This document shows positions 49,269 through 58,496 of a DNA stretch of 64,000 bases, piece by piece. The notes under the pieces were generated by a model. The model was not told the DNA's origin and ran no database searches. It was given only the letters and a program-made list of their open reading frames with translations. Every line of letters begins with the position of its first letter. The first letter of the stretch is position 1. The DNA comes from FEN-1297 sp963834015 (lineage in GTDB: Bacteria > Bacteroidota > Ignavibacteria > Ignavibacteriales > Ignavibacteriaceae): contig CAWIAG010000003.1 in NCBI GenBank assembly GCA_963834015.1, positions 1 through 64,000 on the forward strand. Direction: 5' to 3'. A program made the translations under genes and the position numbers.

Positions 49269-51557
49269 ATGAAAAACAGAACAATTTTTAGAATAATAAT
49301 TCTAAGCATTCTTTTCCTAATGTTGTTCCCTGCCTATTTAATGAATGCTCAGGAGAGAAATAGCAAAGAACAAAAGATAGCAGAAAGTAATTCAATTGAT
49401 CAAATTAAAATGAATCAATTCATTGATAATTTAATTTCACGAATGACCCTTGAAGAAAAAGTTGGTCAAATGAACCAGATCCCGGGATTCTTCGCTATAA
49501 CAAGTCCTGTAAAACCTGATTCGGAATTGATTAATGGTATAAAAAAAGGACAGGTCGGTTCAATGCTGAATGTTATTGGAGCAGAACCCACAATGCAGTT
49601 GCAAAAGATAGCTGTTAATGAAAGCCGTTTGAAAATTCCTTTAATATTTGGATATGATATAATACACGGGTGTAAAACAATTTTTCCTATTCCTCTTGGA
49701 GAATCGGCAAGCTGGGATTTGGATGCAATTAAAAAATCAGCGCGGGTTGCTGCAGATGAAGCATCGGCGATGGGTGTTGACTGGACTTTTGCACCAATGG
49801 TTGACATTGCGCGTGATGCGCGTTGGGGACGCATAGCCGAAGGAGCCGGTGAAGATCCTTATTATGGTTCTCTGGTGGCAAAGGCGAGAGTTGAAGGATT
49901 TCAGGGAGACGATTTCACCGCCGGTAATACGATAGTTGCATGTGCTAAACATTATGCAGCATACGGTGCTGCCATAGGAGGTCGAGATTATAACAGTGCG
50001 GATATGTCCGAGCGTACTTTACGTGAAATATATTTACCTCCGTTTCATGCTGCTGTAACAGCAGGTGTTGGTACCTTGATGACAGCTTTTTGTTCATTAA
50101 ACGGTTTGCCGGCAACGGCAAATGATTTTCTTATAAGACAAATTTTAAAAGGAGAGTGGAAATTTGACGGTTTTATAATTTCTGACGCAGGTTCAGTTGG
50201 AGAATTAATACAGCATGGTGTTGCAGCCAATCAATATGAAGCTGCCGGACTTGCAGCAAATGCTCAGTGCGATATGGATATGGGCAGCTTATCCTATCAG
50301 AAGGAACTTGTTAATCTTGTAAAAAATGGAATAGTTTCCGAAGAAATTATAAATGATGCTGTAAAAAGAATATTAAAAATTAAATATCGTCTGGGATTAT
50401 TTCAAAATCCTTATAAATATTGTAAAATTGAACGAGAGAAAAGCGAGATTCTTACGCAGGAACACTTGAGTGCAGCACGAGACATTGCCCGCAAATCAAT
50501 TGTCTTATTAAAGAATACAAATAATTTGCTGCCTTTAAAAAGGAATATCGGGAAAATTGCAGTGATTGGCCCTCTTGCTGATGCACCGCAGGATATGCTC
50601 GGCTGCTGGTCTGCTATTGGGAGTCCGGAAAATGTTACAACAATACTGCAAGGGATTAAAAAAGCAGTAGCAAATCAATCGGAAATATTCTATTCAAAAG
50701 GCTGTGAAATAAATTCCAATGAACCTGAAAATTTTGATGAAGCTGTTAAAACAGCCGAAAAGTCCGACGTTGTATTATTAGTTGTTGGTGAAGCCGGCGG
50801 AATGACTGGCGAAGCGCATTCAAGAACTAACCTTGATATACCCGGCAATCAACTTGATTTAATAAAAGCCGTAAAAAATACGGGTAAGCCCGTTGTTGTT
50901 TTGTTGTCAAACGGCCGTCCACTTTCTTTGAAATGGATAGCGAATTATGTTCCGGCAATCATTGAAACTTGGTTCCTGGGAACCGAAGCGGGAAATGCGA
51001 TTGCAGATGTAGTTTTTGGTGATTATAATCCATCCGGGAAACTTACAGTGTCTTTTCCTTATACAGTCGGTCAGGAACCGCTTTATTATAGTCAGCTTCC
51101 TACTGGGCGTCCGCTGCAGAATGACGAAAACGATGTTTGGAAAACCCATTATATAGATTCCCCTAATGATGCTCTTTTCCCGTTTGGCTTTGGATTAAGT
51201 TATACAAGTTTTGAATATTCTAATTTGCGATTGGACAGACAAAAAATTTCAAAAAACGATACTTTAAAAATATTTGTTGATGTTAAAAATATAGGAAATC
51301 GTGAGGGTGAAGAAGTTTCCCAACTGTATATTCACGATCTTGTTGCCGGTGCTAGCAGACCCGCTCGGGAATTAAAAGGGTTTAAAAAAATATCATTAAA
51401 ACAGGGGCAAAAAGCAACAATTGTCTTCTCTTTAATAAATGATGATCTGAAATACTATGATAACAAGCTGAAATGGATGAGTAATCCCGGATTATATGAC
51501 ATTTATGTGGGAGGCAATTCAAAAGATGTTATTAAAACTTCATTTGTTCTCGAATAA
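49269..51557 (+). CDS. GH3 beta-glucosidase, BglX-like
   Basis: This 762-residue protein has a signal peptide (to about LMNAQ). The standard three-domain GH3 lacks a PA14 insert: barrel (about 50-390; GQMNQIPGFF, IFGYDIIHGCKTIFPIPLGE, ACAKHYAAYGAAIGGRDYN) with nucleophile Asp306 in GFIISDAGS, alpha/beta sandwich (KSIVLLKNTNNLLPL, GEAGGMTGEAHSRTNLDIPG) with the presumed acid Glu, and a fibronectin-like end (DVKNIGNREGEEVSQLYIHD). It matches periplasmic BglX-type enzymes in length and order. It would cleave beta-linked glucose, galactose or xylose from imported oligosaccharides. It is the last glycosidase before the rhamnose module. Confidence 0.92.
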   Translation: MKNRTIFRIIILSILFLMLFPAYLMNAQERNSKEQKIAESNSIDQIKMNQFIDNLISRMTLEEKVGQMNQIPGFFAITSPVKPDSELINGIKKGQVGSMLNVIGAEPTMQLQKIAVNESRLKIPLIFGYDIIHGCKTIFPIPLGESASWDLDAIKKSARVAADEASAMGVDWTFAPMVDIARDARWGRIAEGAGEDPYYGSLVAKARVEGFQGDDFTAGNTIVACAKHYAAYGAAIGGRDYNSADMSERTLREIYLPPFHAAVTAGVGTLMTAFCSLNGLPATANDFLIRQILKGEWKFDGFIISDAGSVGELIQHGVAANQYEAAGLAANAQCDMDMGSLSYQKELVNLVKNGIVSEEIINDAVKRILKIKYRLGLFQNPYKYCKIEREKSEILTQEHLSAARDIARKSIVLLKNTNNLLPLKRNIGKIAVIGPLADAPQDMLGCWSAIGSPENVTTILQGIKKAVANQSEIFYSKGCEINSNEPENFDEAVKTAEKSDVVLLVVGEAGGMTGEAHSRTNLDIPGNQLDLIKAVKNTGKPVVVLLSNGRPLSLKWIANYVPAIIETWFLGTEAGNAIADVVFGDYNPSGKLTVSFPYTVGQEPLYYSQLPTGRPLQNDENDVWKTHYIDSPNDALFPFGFGLSYTSFEYSNLRLDRQKISKNDTLKIFVDVKNIGNREGEEVSQLYIHDLVAGASRPARELKGFKKISLKQGQKATIVFSLINDDLKYYDNKLKWMSNPGLYDIYVGGNSKDVIKTSFVLE

Positions 51558-51723
51558 AAAGTTTATCGACTAATCATTCACTTTAATATTTATTAAATCA
51601 ATTATTGCTGATACTAAAGACAACTTGAAAAACACAATTATTTAATATGAAATTAGATTATCACTTTCTAAAATAATAAAATGGGTCTCTAAATATTTTA
51701 TCACTAAATTAAAAGGTAATACA

Positions 51724-52038
51724 ATGAAAAAATTCGCATTTAAGATGAAGTTGTTGCCGGGAAATAAGGAAGAATATGCCCGCAGGCATTCGGCCATATG
51801 GCCGGAGCTTAAAGAGCTGTTGCAAAAATCAGGAGTAAGGGATTATACAATATTCCTTGATGAGGAAACAAACACATTGTTTGCAGTTCAATACCAGGAT
51901 GGAGATTCATCATCGCAGGATTTAGGATCAAACCCGATAGTACAAAAATGGTGGAAATATATGTCAGACATAATGGAAACAAACGAAGACTTCTCCCCGG
52001 TATCCATACCGCTGGAGTCGCTTTTCCATATGGACTAA
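51724..52038 (+). CDS. rhaM: L-rhamnose mutarotase
   Basis: This 104-residue cytosolic protein matches the RhaM ferredoxin-like dimer over its full length: FKMKLLPGNKEEYARRHSAIWPEL with the substrate His, GVRDYTIFLDEETNTLFAVQY, and QKWWKYMSDIMETNEDFSPVSIPL. It speeds alpha/beta anomer exchange of L-rhamnose so that the isomerase receives its preferred form. It leads a compact module with the transporter (135 bp later) and isomerase, so shared regulation is likely. A TAAAAGGTAATACA leader gives a fair ribosome site. Confidence 0.93.
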   Translation: MKKFAFKMKLLPGNKEEYARRHSAIWPELKELLQKSGVRDYTIFLDEETNTLFAVQYQDGDSSSQDLGSNPIVQKWWKYMSDIMETNEDFSPVSIPLESLFHMD

Positions 52039-52173
52039 AAAAGAAGTTAAGCGTTTTCAGGGAAAATCAGGTTAATACAGATTTCAAAATCAGTTTACCA
52101 CAGAATTAAATCATCATCAAATAACACAATCAGAAAAATTAGTAAGCGTATATAATATAGGGAAACAATCAAA

Positions 52174-53214
52174 ATGAATTCATTATTAAGTATAGTACTG
52201 ATGGCCATAGGCAGCGCCTGTGCGGCAAGCTTTTATGTGCCGATAAAAAAGGTAAAAGGATGGTCCTGGGAATCATACTGGATAGTACAAGGAGTATTTT
52301 CGTGGATAGTGGCGCCGTGGATATTTGCATACTTCACAGTACCAAATCTTAGTGCAGTACTAAACAATTCACCTGCAAGTGCAGTGTTGAATACATTGAT
52401 CTTTGGAATACTATGGGGAGTAGGCGGCCTAACGTTTGGCCTGAGTATGCGTTTTCTTGGTGTAGCACTCGGCCAGTCGGTAGCCCTGGGTTTCTGTGCA
52501 GCATTGGGCACCCTGATCCCGCCGATAATATCCGGTCAAAACCTTCTGGGCACACATGAAGGTATCCTGATAATAGTTGGAGTAGCAATATGTATAGCTG
52601 GTATATCGACGGTAGGTTATGCAGGTTCATTGCGTTCATTGACAATGTCCGAAGAAGACCGTAGGAATGCAATAAAAGAGTTTGCAATGAAAAAAGGTCT
52701 GCTGATAGCAGTACTATCAGGAGTAATGAGTGCATGTTTTAATTATGGAATAAACGGGATACCGGGATTTTTAGATGCAGGGAATGTTATACAGAAAGTA
52801 GCAGCAGCAAAAGGAACAAACCCGTTATTTGTAGCAAACCCGGTATACATATTCGTAATGTTTGGAGGATTTCTGACGAATTTTGGATACTGCATGTTTC
52901 TGAATATAAAGAACAACACATTCAAGGATTATTTATCGATACCGTCGGATGTTCTGCTAAGTAACCTGCTGTTATGTTTATTAGGCGGTACCCTCTGGTA
53001 CCTGCAGTTTTTCTTTTTCGGAATGGGACAGAGTAAACTGCCTGTAGGGATGATAGCATTCGGCTGGAGCATACTGATGGCGATGAATATACTGTTCGGC
53101 AATGTATGGGGAATAATCCTGAAGGAATGGAAGGGAGCAGGAAGAAAGACAATCGCAGTACTGATAATCGGGCTGGCAATACTTATCCTGTCAACATTTG
53201 TAATCAAGCTTTAG
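52174..53214 (+). CDS. rhaT: L-rhamnose/proton symporter
   Basis: This 346-residue inner-membrane protein has ten predicted membrane helices and clear RhaT features: N-terminal MAIGSACAASFYVPIKKVKGWSWESYW, WGVGGLTFGLSMRFLGVALGQSVALGFCAALGTLIPP, GAC-less loop with EEDRRNAIKEFAMKKGLLIAVLSGVMSACFNYGI, and C-terminal GMIAFGWSILMAMNILFGNVWGI. It imports L-rhamnose with protons. With GH78 and GH106 enzymes outside or in the periplasm, it takes up the free sugar they release. It lies between rhaM and rhaA. Confidence 0.95.
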   Translation: MNSLLSIVLMAIGSACAASFYVPIKKVKGWSWESYWIVQGVFSWIVAPWIFAYFTVPNLSAVLNNSPASAVLNTLIFGILWGVGGLTFGLSMRFLGVALGQSVALGFCAALGTLIPPIISGQNLLGTHEGILIIVGVAICIAGISTVGYAGSLRSLTMSEEDRRNAIKEFAMKKGLLIAVLSGVMSACFNYGINGIPGFLDAGNVIQKVAAAKGTNPLFVANPVYIFVMFGGFLTNFGYCMFLNIKNNTFKDYLSIPSDVLLSNLLLCLLGGTLWYLQFFFFGMGQSKLPVGMIAFGWSILMAMNILFGNVWGIILKEWKGAGRKTIAVLIIGLAILILSTFVIKL

Positions 53215-53279
53215 CAAAGGATAAAGAAAATAGTTATAAAAAGAATCAAGCATAATAAAAAAATAGGAGCACAAACAAT

Positions 53280-54548
53280 ATGCAAGACAAGAAAACAGTG
53301 GAAAAAGCATATCAGCATGCAAAGGAACAATATGCAGCATTTGGAATAAATACAGATGAAGCATTACAAAAGCTGGATAAAATACAAATAAGTTTACATT
53401 GCTGGCAGACAGATGATGTAGGCGGATTTGAGACACCTGATGCAGAGCTGAGCGGCGGTGGAATCCAGGTAACGGGTAATTACCCTGGGAAAGCAAGAAC
53501 CATAGAACAGTTGAAAAAAGACATAGAGAAGGTAATGGATTTATTGCCTGGTAAACAGCGTCTAAACCTGCATGCAATATACGGAGACTTTAAGGGAGAG
53601 AAAGTAGACCGTGATCAGATAACAGTAAAGCATTTTCAAAGCTGGATAGACTGGGCAAAGAAACAGGGAATAGGTCTGGATTTTAATCCGACATGTTTTT
53701 CACACCCATATGCAGAGGATGGATTTACCCTGTCGAGTAAAAATGAGAAAATCCGTAAGTTCTGGGTAGAGCACGTAAAGCGGACCAGGAAAATAGCGGC
53801 AGAAATGGGAAAACAGCTTGGAACCCCATCGGTAAATAATATCTGGGTGCCTGACGGATGCAAGGAAGTACCGGTAGACAGAAATATTTACCGTTCAATA
53901 TTGAAAAAGTCGCTGGATGAGATATTTGCAGAGGAATACCCGAAGGAGTATTTGAAAGATTCCGTTGAGAGCAAGTTGTTTGGAATAGGCTCTGAGGCAA
54001 TGGTAGTAGGTTCGCATGAGTTTTACATGGGATATGCTATAACACGCAAAAAAATTATAACTCTGGACAACGGTCATTTCCATCCTACGGAACAGGTTGG
54101 AGACAAGATATCGTCACTGCTTCAGTTTGTGGATGAACTTCTGCTCCATGTATCAAGAGGAGTAAGATGGGACAGCGACCATGTAGCAATATTTAATGAT
54201 GAAATACAGTTAATAGCCCAGGAAACAGTACGGGCAAAGGCACTTGACCGTGTAAATATATCATTGGACTATTTTGACGGAAGCCTTAACAGGATAGGGG
54301 CTTATGTTATCGGAGCAAGGACGGTACAATTGGCATTCTTATATGCACTATTGGAACCGACGGAAATGATAATGAAGTCAGAAGATGAAGGAAAGAACTT
54401 TGAAAGACTGGCTCTGATGGAAGTACTGAAGACAAAGCCTTTTGGTGCAGTGTATGATTATTACTGTTCAAATAATAATGTGCCTGTGGGTGAAGATTAT
54501 ATAAGTGAAATACAGAAATATGAAGTTGATGTATTAAGTAAAAGATAA
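53280..54548 (+). CDS. rhaA: L-rhamnose isomerase
   Basis: This 422-residue cytosolic enzyme matches RhaA end to end: KIQISLHCWQTDDVGGFE, LNLHAIYGDFKG, GLDFNPTCFSHPYAEDGFTLSS, SEAMVVGSHEFYMGYAI, LDNGHFHPTE and RWDSDHVAIF, which hold the metal-binding Glu/Asp/His set. It converts L-rhamnose to L-rhamnulose. The next steps (rhamnulokinase RhaB, aldolase RhaD, or the non-phosphorylated route) are not in the window. It lies 65 bp after rhaT, and a terminator-like hairpin follows at 54575-54617. Confidence 0.95.
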   Translation: MQDKKTVEKAYQHAKEQYAAFGINTDEALQKLDKIQISLHCWQTDDVGGFETPDAELSGGGIQVTGNYPGKARTIEQLKKDIEKVMDLLPGKQRLNLHAIYGDFKGEKVDRDQITVKHFQSWIDWAKKQGIGLDFNPTCFSHPYAEDGFTLSSKNEKIRKFWVEHVKRTRKIAAEMGKQLGTPSVNNIWVPDGCKEVPVDRNIYRSILKKSLDEIFAEEYPKEYLKDSVESKLFGIGSEAMVVGSHEFYMGYAITRKKIITLDNGHFHPTEQVGDKISSLLQFVDELLLHVSRGVRWDSDHVAIFNDEIQLIAQETVRAKALDRVNISLDYFDGSLNRIGAYVIGARTVQLAFLYALLEPTEMIMKSEDEGKNFERLALMEVLKTKPFGAVYDYYCSNNNVPVGEDYISEIQKYEVDVLSKR

Positions 54549-54574
54549 TTGCTCATAATACGAAGAATGAAAAC

Positions 54575-54617
54575 CCTTCTGCAAGTCTTGTTGTTGGTTA
54601 CAAACGCTTGCAGAAGG
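54575..54617 (+). terminator. Terminator-like hairpin after rhaA
   Basis: CCTTCTGCAAG (54575-54585) pairs exactly with CTTGCAGAAGG (54607-54617), with inner TTGT/ACAA pairing. The following sequence is only moderately T-rich (ATTCTATTGTATTTT). Confidence 0.75.
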
Positions 54618-54651
54618 ATTCTATTGTATTTTATAAATTAAAAGGTTCCCA

Positions 54652-55851
54652 ATGAAAATAAAACATTTGTTAATATTGGTTAGTGCTGCTTATTGTATGT
54701 TAAGTATATCAAGTGCCCAAACTGTAAAAAAAAGTGTTTCTACGAAATATGACATTGCTGCTATTGTATGGCCGGCTTATCAGCCAGAAGAAAGATTTAA
54801 GGAAATCGGAGTTTTCCCAGATGGAAAAGGAGAATGGGAAACAATTTATAAAGCAAAACCAAAATTTAAAGGCCATCATCAGCCAAATGTACCGCTTTGG
54901 GGATATGAAAATGAAGCAGATCCTAAAGTAATGGAAAAAAAGATAAAAACAGCTACTTCTTACGGAGTTAATGTGTTTATTTATGATTGGTACTGGTATG
55001 ATGGAAAACCATATCTTGAGAATGCCCTGAACAATGGATTTTTAAAAGCAGCTAACAATAACAAAATGAAATTTTATCTTATGTGGGCTAATCATGATCA
55101 TACTAGTTATCTCGATCCATCCACTTCAGACAAATCCAAAGTTTACTGGAAAGGTGCAGTTGACAGGAATATTTTTGACAATATGATTTCACATATTATA
55201 ACAGATTATTTTAAACGACCAAATTATTATAAAATAAATGGAGAGCCGGTTTTTGCGATTTATGAAGTCGGAACATTTATTAAGGGTCTGGGTGGAATTA
55301 AAAATGCAGAAATTGCACTTGAGTACTTTCGAAACAAAACAAAGGAAGCCGGATTTCCCGGGTTGCATATACAGGGATTTATGTGGTCGGCTTTCCCTGA
55401 ATCTATTTCTGATGTGCCGGGTGATAATTCTGTTACACAAGAGAATACAATTAAGCAGCTTGGAATAAATAGTATTACTAATTATCAATGGGTTCATGTT
55501 GCATATCCCGATTGTGACTATAAAAAATGGGGTGAAAAAGCAATCAGTGAATGGGATAAATATAATAAAAATTTTTCTGTCCCATATTTCCCTCAGGTTT
55601 CCATCGGCTGGGATCCGAATCCTAGATATCCTGATAAAGAAATTCAGAAATTTGTTAAAAATACTAATCCCAAACAATTTAAAGTTTTTCTGGAAAGAGC
55701 TAAAGGATACGTTGATGCTCACCCAAACCAGCCGAAACTTATTACTATTAATGCGTGGAATGAATGGGCAGAAGGTAGTTACCTTGAACCAGATGATCGA
55801 AATGGGTACGCTTATTTAAACGCGATAAAGAAAATATTCAAAAACAAATAA
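54652..55851 (+). CDS. WbsX/GH99-like secreted glycosidase
   Basis: This 399-residue protein has a signal peptide (to about ISSAQ). The whole mature chain matches the WbsX-type, GH99-like barrel: DIAAIVWPAYQPEERFKEIG, GVNVFIYDWYWYDGKPYLENALN, KFYLMWANHD, KINGEPVFAIYEVGTFI, and the ending LITINAWNEWAEGSYLEPD. The Glu residues of NEWAEG and the Tyr-Asp-Trp strand would face the active site. WbsX-like domains were first seen in O-antigen clusters, while exported copies in glycan loci are probably hydrolases. Substrate unknown; GH99 enzymes cut inside alpha-mannosides, but this relative may not. Confidence 0.75.
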   Translation: MKIKHLLILVSAAYCMLSISSAQTVKKSVSTKYDIAAIVWPAYQPEERFKEIGVFPDGKGEWETIYKAKPKFKGHHQPNVPLWGYENEADPKVMEKKIKTATSYGVNVFIYDWYWYDGKPYLENALNNGFLKAANNNKMKFYLMWANHDHTSYLDPSTSDKSKVYWKGAVDRNIFDNMISHIITDYFKRPNYYKINGEPVFAIYEVGTFIKGLGGIKNAEIALEYFRNKTKEAGFPGLHIQGFMWSAFPESISDVPGDNSVTQENTIKQLGINSITNYQWVHVAYPDCDYKKWGEKAISEWDKYNKNFSVPYFPQVSIGWDPNPRYPDKEIQKFVKNTNPKQFKVFLERAKGYVDAHPNQPKLITINAWNEWAEGSYLEPDDRNGYAYLNAIKKIFKNK

Positions 55852-56142
55852 AATTATTAAGAAAATTAAAAAAGAATCTAACTTTATGCTATACTTCCAA
55901 ACGCGGACTTGTTTGGGGATAATTTAATCGTCAAGTTGCAATTTTCAATTGATGATAAAATAATTTTCAGATCGGATGAAAATCAAACTTTAATTAAACT
56001 AATTTATATAGTATTTATTAACGCAATAAAAAATACACTTAAATAAGAATGCCGGAAGGAAAAACTCATTTTATCGGAAGATCAATCTTTCATTTACAGA
56101 TTTCTTATTGAAAGATATTGTTTACCTAAAGGAATGGTAATA

Positions 56143-57456
56143 ATGTTAAGAAAAAACATTTGGCTATATATGTTACTCTGTTCTTTCTCAAATCTATTAT
56201 TTGGGCAAACTGTACTAAAGACATCAGAAACAAAAATTGATGTTTCACAACTAAAATCTGACTTCATCGAACTTAATAAAACGATTAAAATATGGTGGGA
56301 TAAAGATATCCATACAGCATATGAAAAAGATATTAAGGAATACAAAAGTGCTTATGGGCTGCAATTTTTACCCTTTCCTTATGTAAGCGGAGGAGGGAGT
56401 GAATCATTTTTTGTAGATATGTACGGCTGGGACATATATTTTGTAAATATGGCACTGCTAAAACATGGCAGAACTGATCTTGTAAAAAATCATATTCTGG
56501 ATCAACTTTTTATGATCGAGAGATACGGGTATGTAGTAAATGGAAACAATACCGGGCTTATTACAAGATCACAACCGCCTTTTCTTGCTCTCTCGTTACT
56601 GGAATATTTTAATGTAACTAAAGATACCAGCCTTTTGTACTTTGCATTTCCATTACTTGAAAATGAATATAAAAATTATTGGAATGCACCGCATCATTCG
56701 ACACCGATCGGTTTAACAACCTGCAGGGATATGGGAGATAAAGGTCTCCGTCCCGATCTTGCATCTGAAGCAGAAACAGGGTTGGATTTTTGTGCTTTAT
56801 ATAATGGTAAAGTATCTGAGTGCGTACCGCTTCATGTTAACTGCGCACTTGTAAAATATGAAGAATCTTTATCAGTAATAGCCGGGATTTTAAAATTTGA
56901 CCAAAAAGAAACCTTATACAAAGCTAAAGCAGAAGAGCGATCAGAAAAAATTCGTGAATATTGTTGGAATGATAGCGACGGTTTTTTCTATGAATATAAT
57001 TATGTAAAAAAAGGACAAACAAAAGTAAAATCGTTATGTGCTTATTGGACTATTTGGGCTGGAGTCGCCACAAAAAGACAAGAAGTTAAACTTGTAGAAA
57101 ATATAAGATGGTTTGAACATCAGTACGGTTTATCATTTACGTCGGAAAATTATGCAAGTCCCCATCCTGAATTTCAATGGCTTCAATGGGGGTACCCGGT
57201 TGCCTGGGCACCTATGCATATTATTATTGTAGAATCTTTAAATATGATGGGCGAGAAAGAAATTGCAGACAGAATAGCAGAGAAATATCTTTCTATGGTT
57301 ATTGAAAATTATAAAAAAACCGGTAACCTATGGGAAAAATATAATGCTGTAGACGGAAGTCTTAATTTCCAAACTGAAAGATATGGTAATCCGGCGTTGC
57401 ATGACTGGACTTCAGCAGCAGTAGTACTATTAGGAAATTGGCTGTTTAGTAAATGA
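56143..57456 (+). CDS. GH37 (trehalase)-like glycosidase
   Basis: With the ATG at 56143 the product has 437 residues. An ATG at 56134 directly abuts the AAAGGA site. The signal peptide runs to about LLFGQ. The six-hairpin barrel shows trehalase-family landmarks: GGGSESFFVDMYGWDIYF (cf. PGGRF-x-E-x-Y-x-WD-x-Y), GLITRSQPPFLAL, ETGLDFCALY with the acid Asp (about 215), LQWGYPVAWAP (family QWD-x-P-x-GWAP), and NLWEKYN with the base Glu (about 398). Both catalytic acids are kept, but the GGRF and QWD positions that hold trehalose differ. I infer a GH37-like enzyme on another sugar. It is 291 bp after the previous gene, with nothing clear between except an inverted repeat CCAAAC/GTTTGG (55897-55916). 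Confidence 0.7.
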   Translation: MLRKNIWLYMLLCSFSNLLFGQTVLKTSETKIDVSQLKSDFIELNKTIKIWWDKDIHTAYEKDIKEYKSAYGLQFLPFPYVSGGGSESFFVDMYGWDIYFVNMALLKHGRTDLVKNHILDQLFMIERYGYVVNGNNTGLITRSQPPFLALSLLEYFNVTKDTSLLYFAFPLLENEYKNYWNAPHHSTPIGLTTCRDMGDKGLRPDLASEAETGLDFCALYNGKVSECVPLHVNCALVKYEESLSVIAGILKFDQKETLYKAKAEERSEKIREYCWNDSDGFFYEYNYVKKGQTKVKSLCAYWTIWAGVATKRQEVKLVENIRWFEHQYGLSFTSENYASPHPEFQWLQWGYPVAWAPMHIIIVESLNMMGEKEIADRIAEKYLSMVIENYKKTGNLWEKYNAVDGSLNFQTERYGNPALHDWTSAAVVLLGNWLFSK

Positions 57457-57570
57457 TTTCAATTAACAAAATCTTATTAAGAGTAGTTAAAACAAAATAT
57501 TCCACTGTGGTACCTCCGTTTTCATCCATAAAGAATGTATTACAATAAAAAAAATCAATAAAGAAATATT

Positions 57571-58380
57571 ATGATCTTATTAGTTTGCCTCTCAATTTAT
57601 TTAATTCTATCAGTTCTGATAATTGTCTTATTAAGCGACGGGATTGGTGCACAGAAAAAAAATTAGAATTGTATCTTTTATTCCTCTTATTTGGTTCTTC
57701 CATACTTGGGCGGAGGGTACCAGCGCATATGCTGTCTTGATGGTAAAATTCGCCTTCAACGAGAAACGAGAATTAGTGTTTTCACACCATGGGATCCGAC
57801 TAGCTATGTTGTCGTAGACATACCTGAAGCAATCTGGTCAAATCTTGGATTAACATTCCTGGCGCACACTCACGTGCCTACGATCTGGTCTAAAAAAAAT
57901 ATTGAATTAAAAAAGCTGGAATGGATCCGAAAGCCTAATGGTGAATTGAAATGCGAAAGACGTTTGCCCGACGGAATCGTTTTTGGAACAAAAGTAATTC
58001 CGCACAAAAATAATGTAGAAATGGAAATGTGGTTAACGAACGGAACTAAGGATACGCTTAGCGATTTACGCGTTCAAAATTGTGTCATGTTAAAAAATGC
58101 GGCCGGTTTTAACGAACAAATAGATTCCAATAAAGTTTTTAACAAACCATATGCTGCAACCAGGTCAAAGAATGGTAAACGATGGATAATAACAGCCTGG
58201 GAACCTTGCGACCGGACCTGGGGCAATCATCTTGTTCCATGCATGCATTCAGATCCGAAATTTCCGGATTGTCCGCCGGGACAAACACGCAGGTTAAAGG
58301 GCTGGCTTTCTTTTTATGAAGGTTCAGACATTGAATCTGAGTTTAGAAGGATTGATGCAAGGGGCTGGAATAATAATTAA
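57571..58380 (+). pseudogene. Exported conserved protein interrupted by an in-frame TAG
   Basis: One frame runs from ATG 57571 to TAA 58380 but holds a TAG at 57664-57666. The first part is a signal peptide (LSVLIIVLLSDGIGAQ). After the stop the frame continues into a conserved-looking domain: LPYLGGGYQRICCLDGKI, FTPWDPTSYVVVDIPEAIW, FLAHTHVPTIWSK, FPDCPPGQTRRLKGWLSFYEG. The second part has no good start (TTG at 57691, first internal ATG is far in). A single base change would restore an uninterrupted 269-codon gene. It could be a recent pseudogene, a recoded stop, or a base error. The domain recurs in Planctomycete/Bacteroidetes sugar loci by memory. Function unknown. Confidence 0.55.
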
Positions 58381-58496
58381 TACTTTACTGGAATAACGTT
58401 TTTACGACAAGAGATTTTAGCAACAATTAATTCTTCTTTTTAATTTTCTCACTTTATCTAAACAAATACTTTTATACTAATGAAAGGATGATTGAA

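Noticed and set aside
52233..54083. Several minus-strand frames opposite rhaT and rhaA
   Set aside because: They are shadows of strongly supported rha genes on the other strand.
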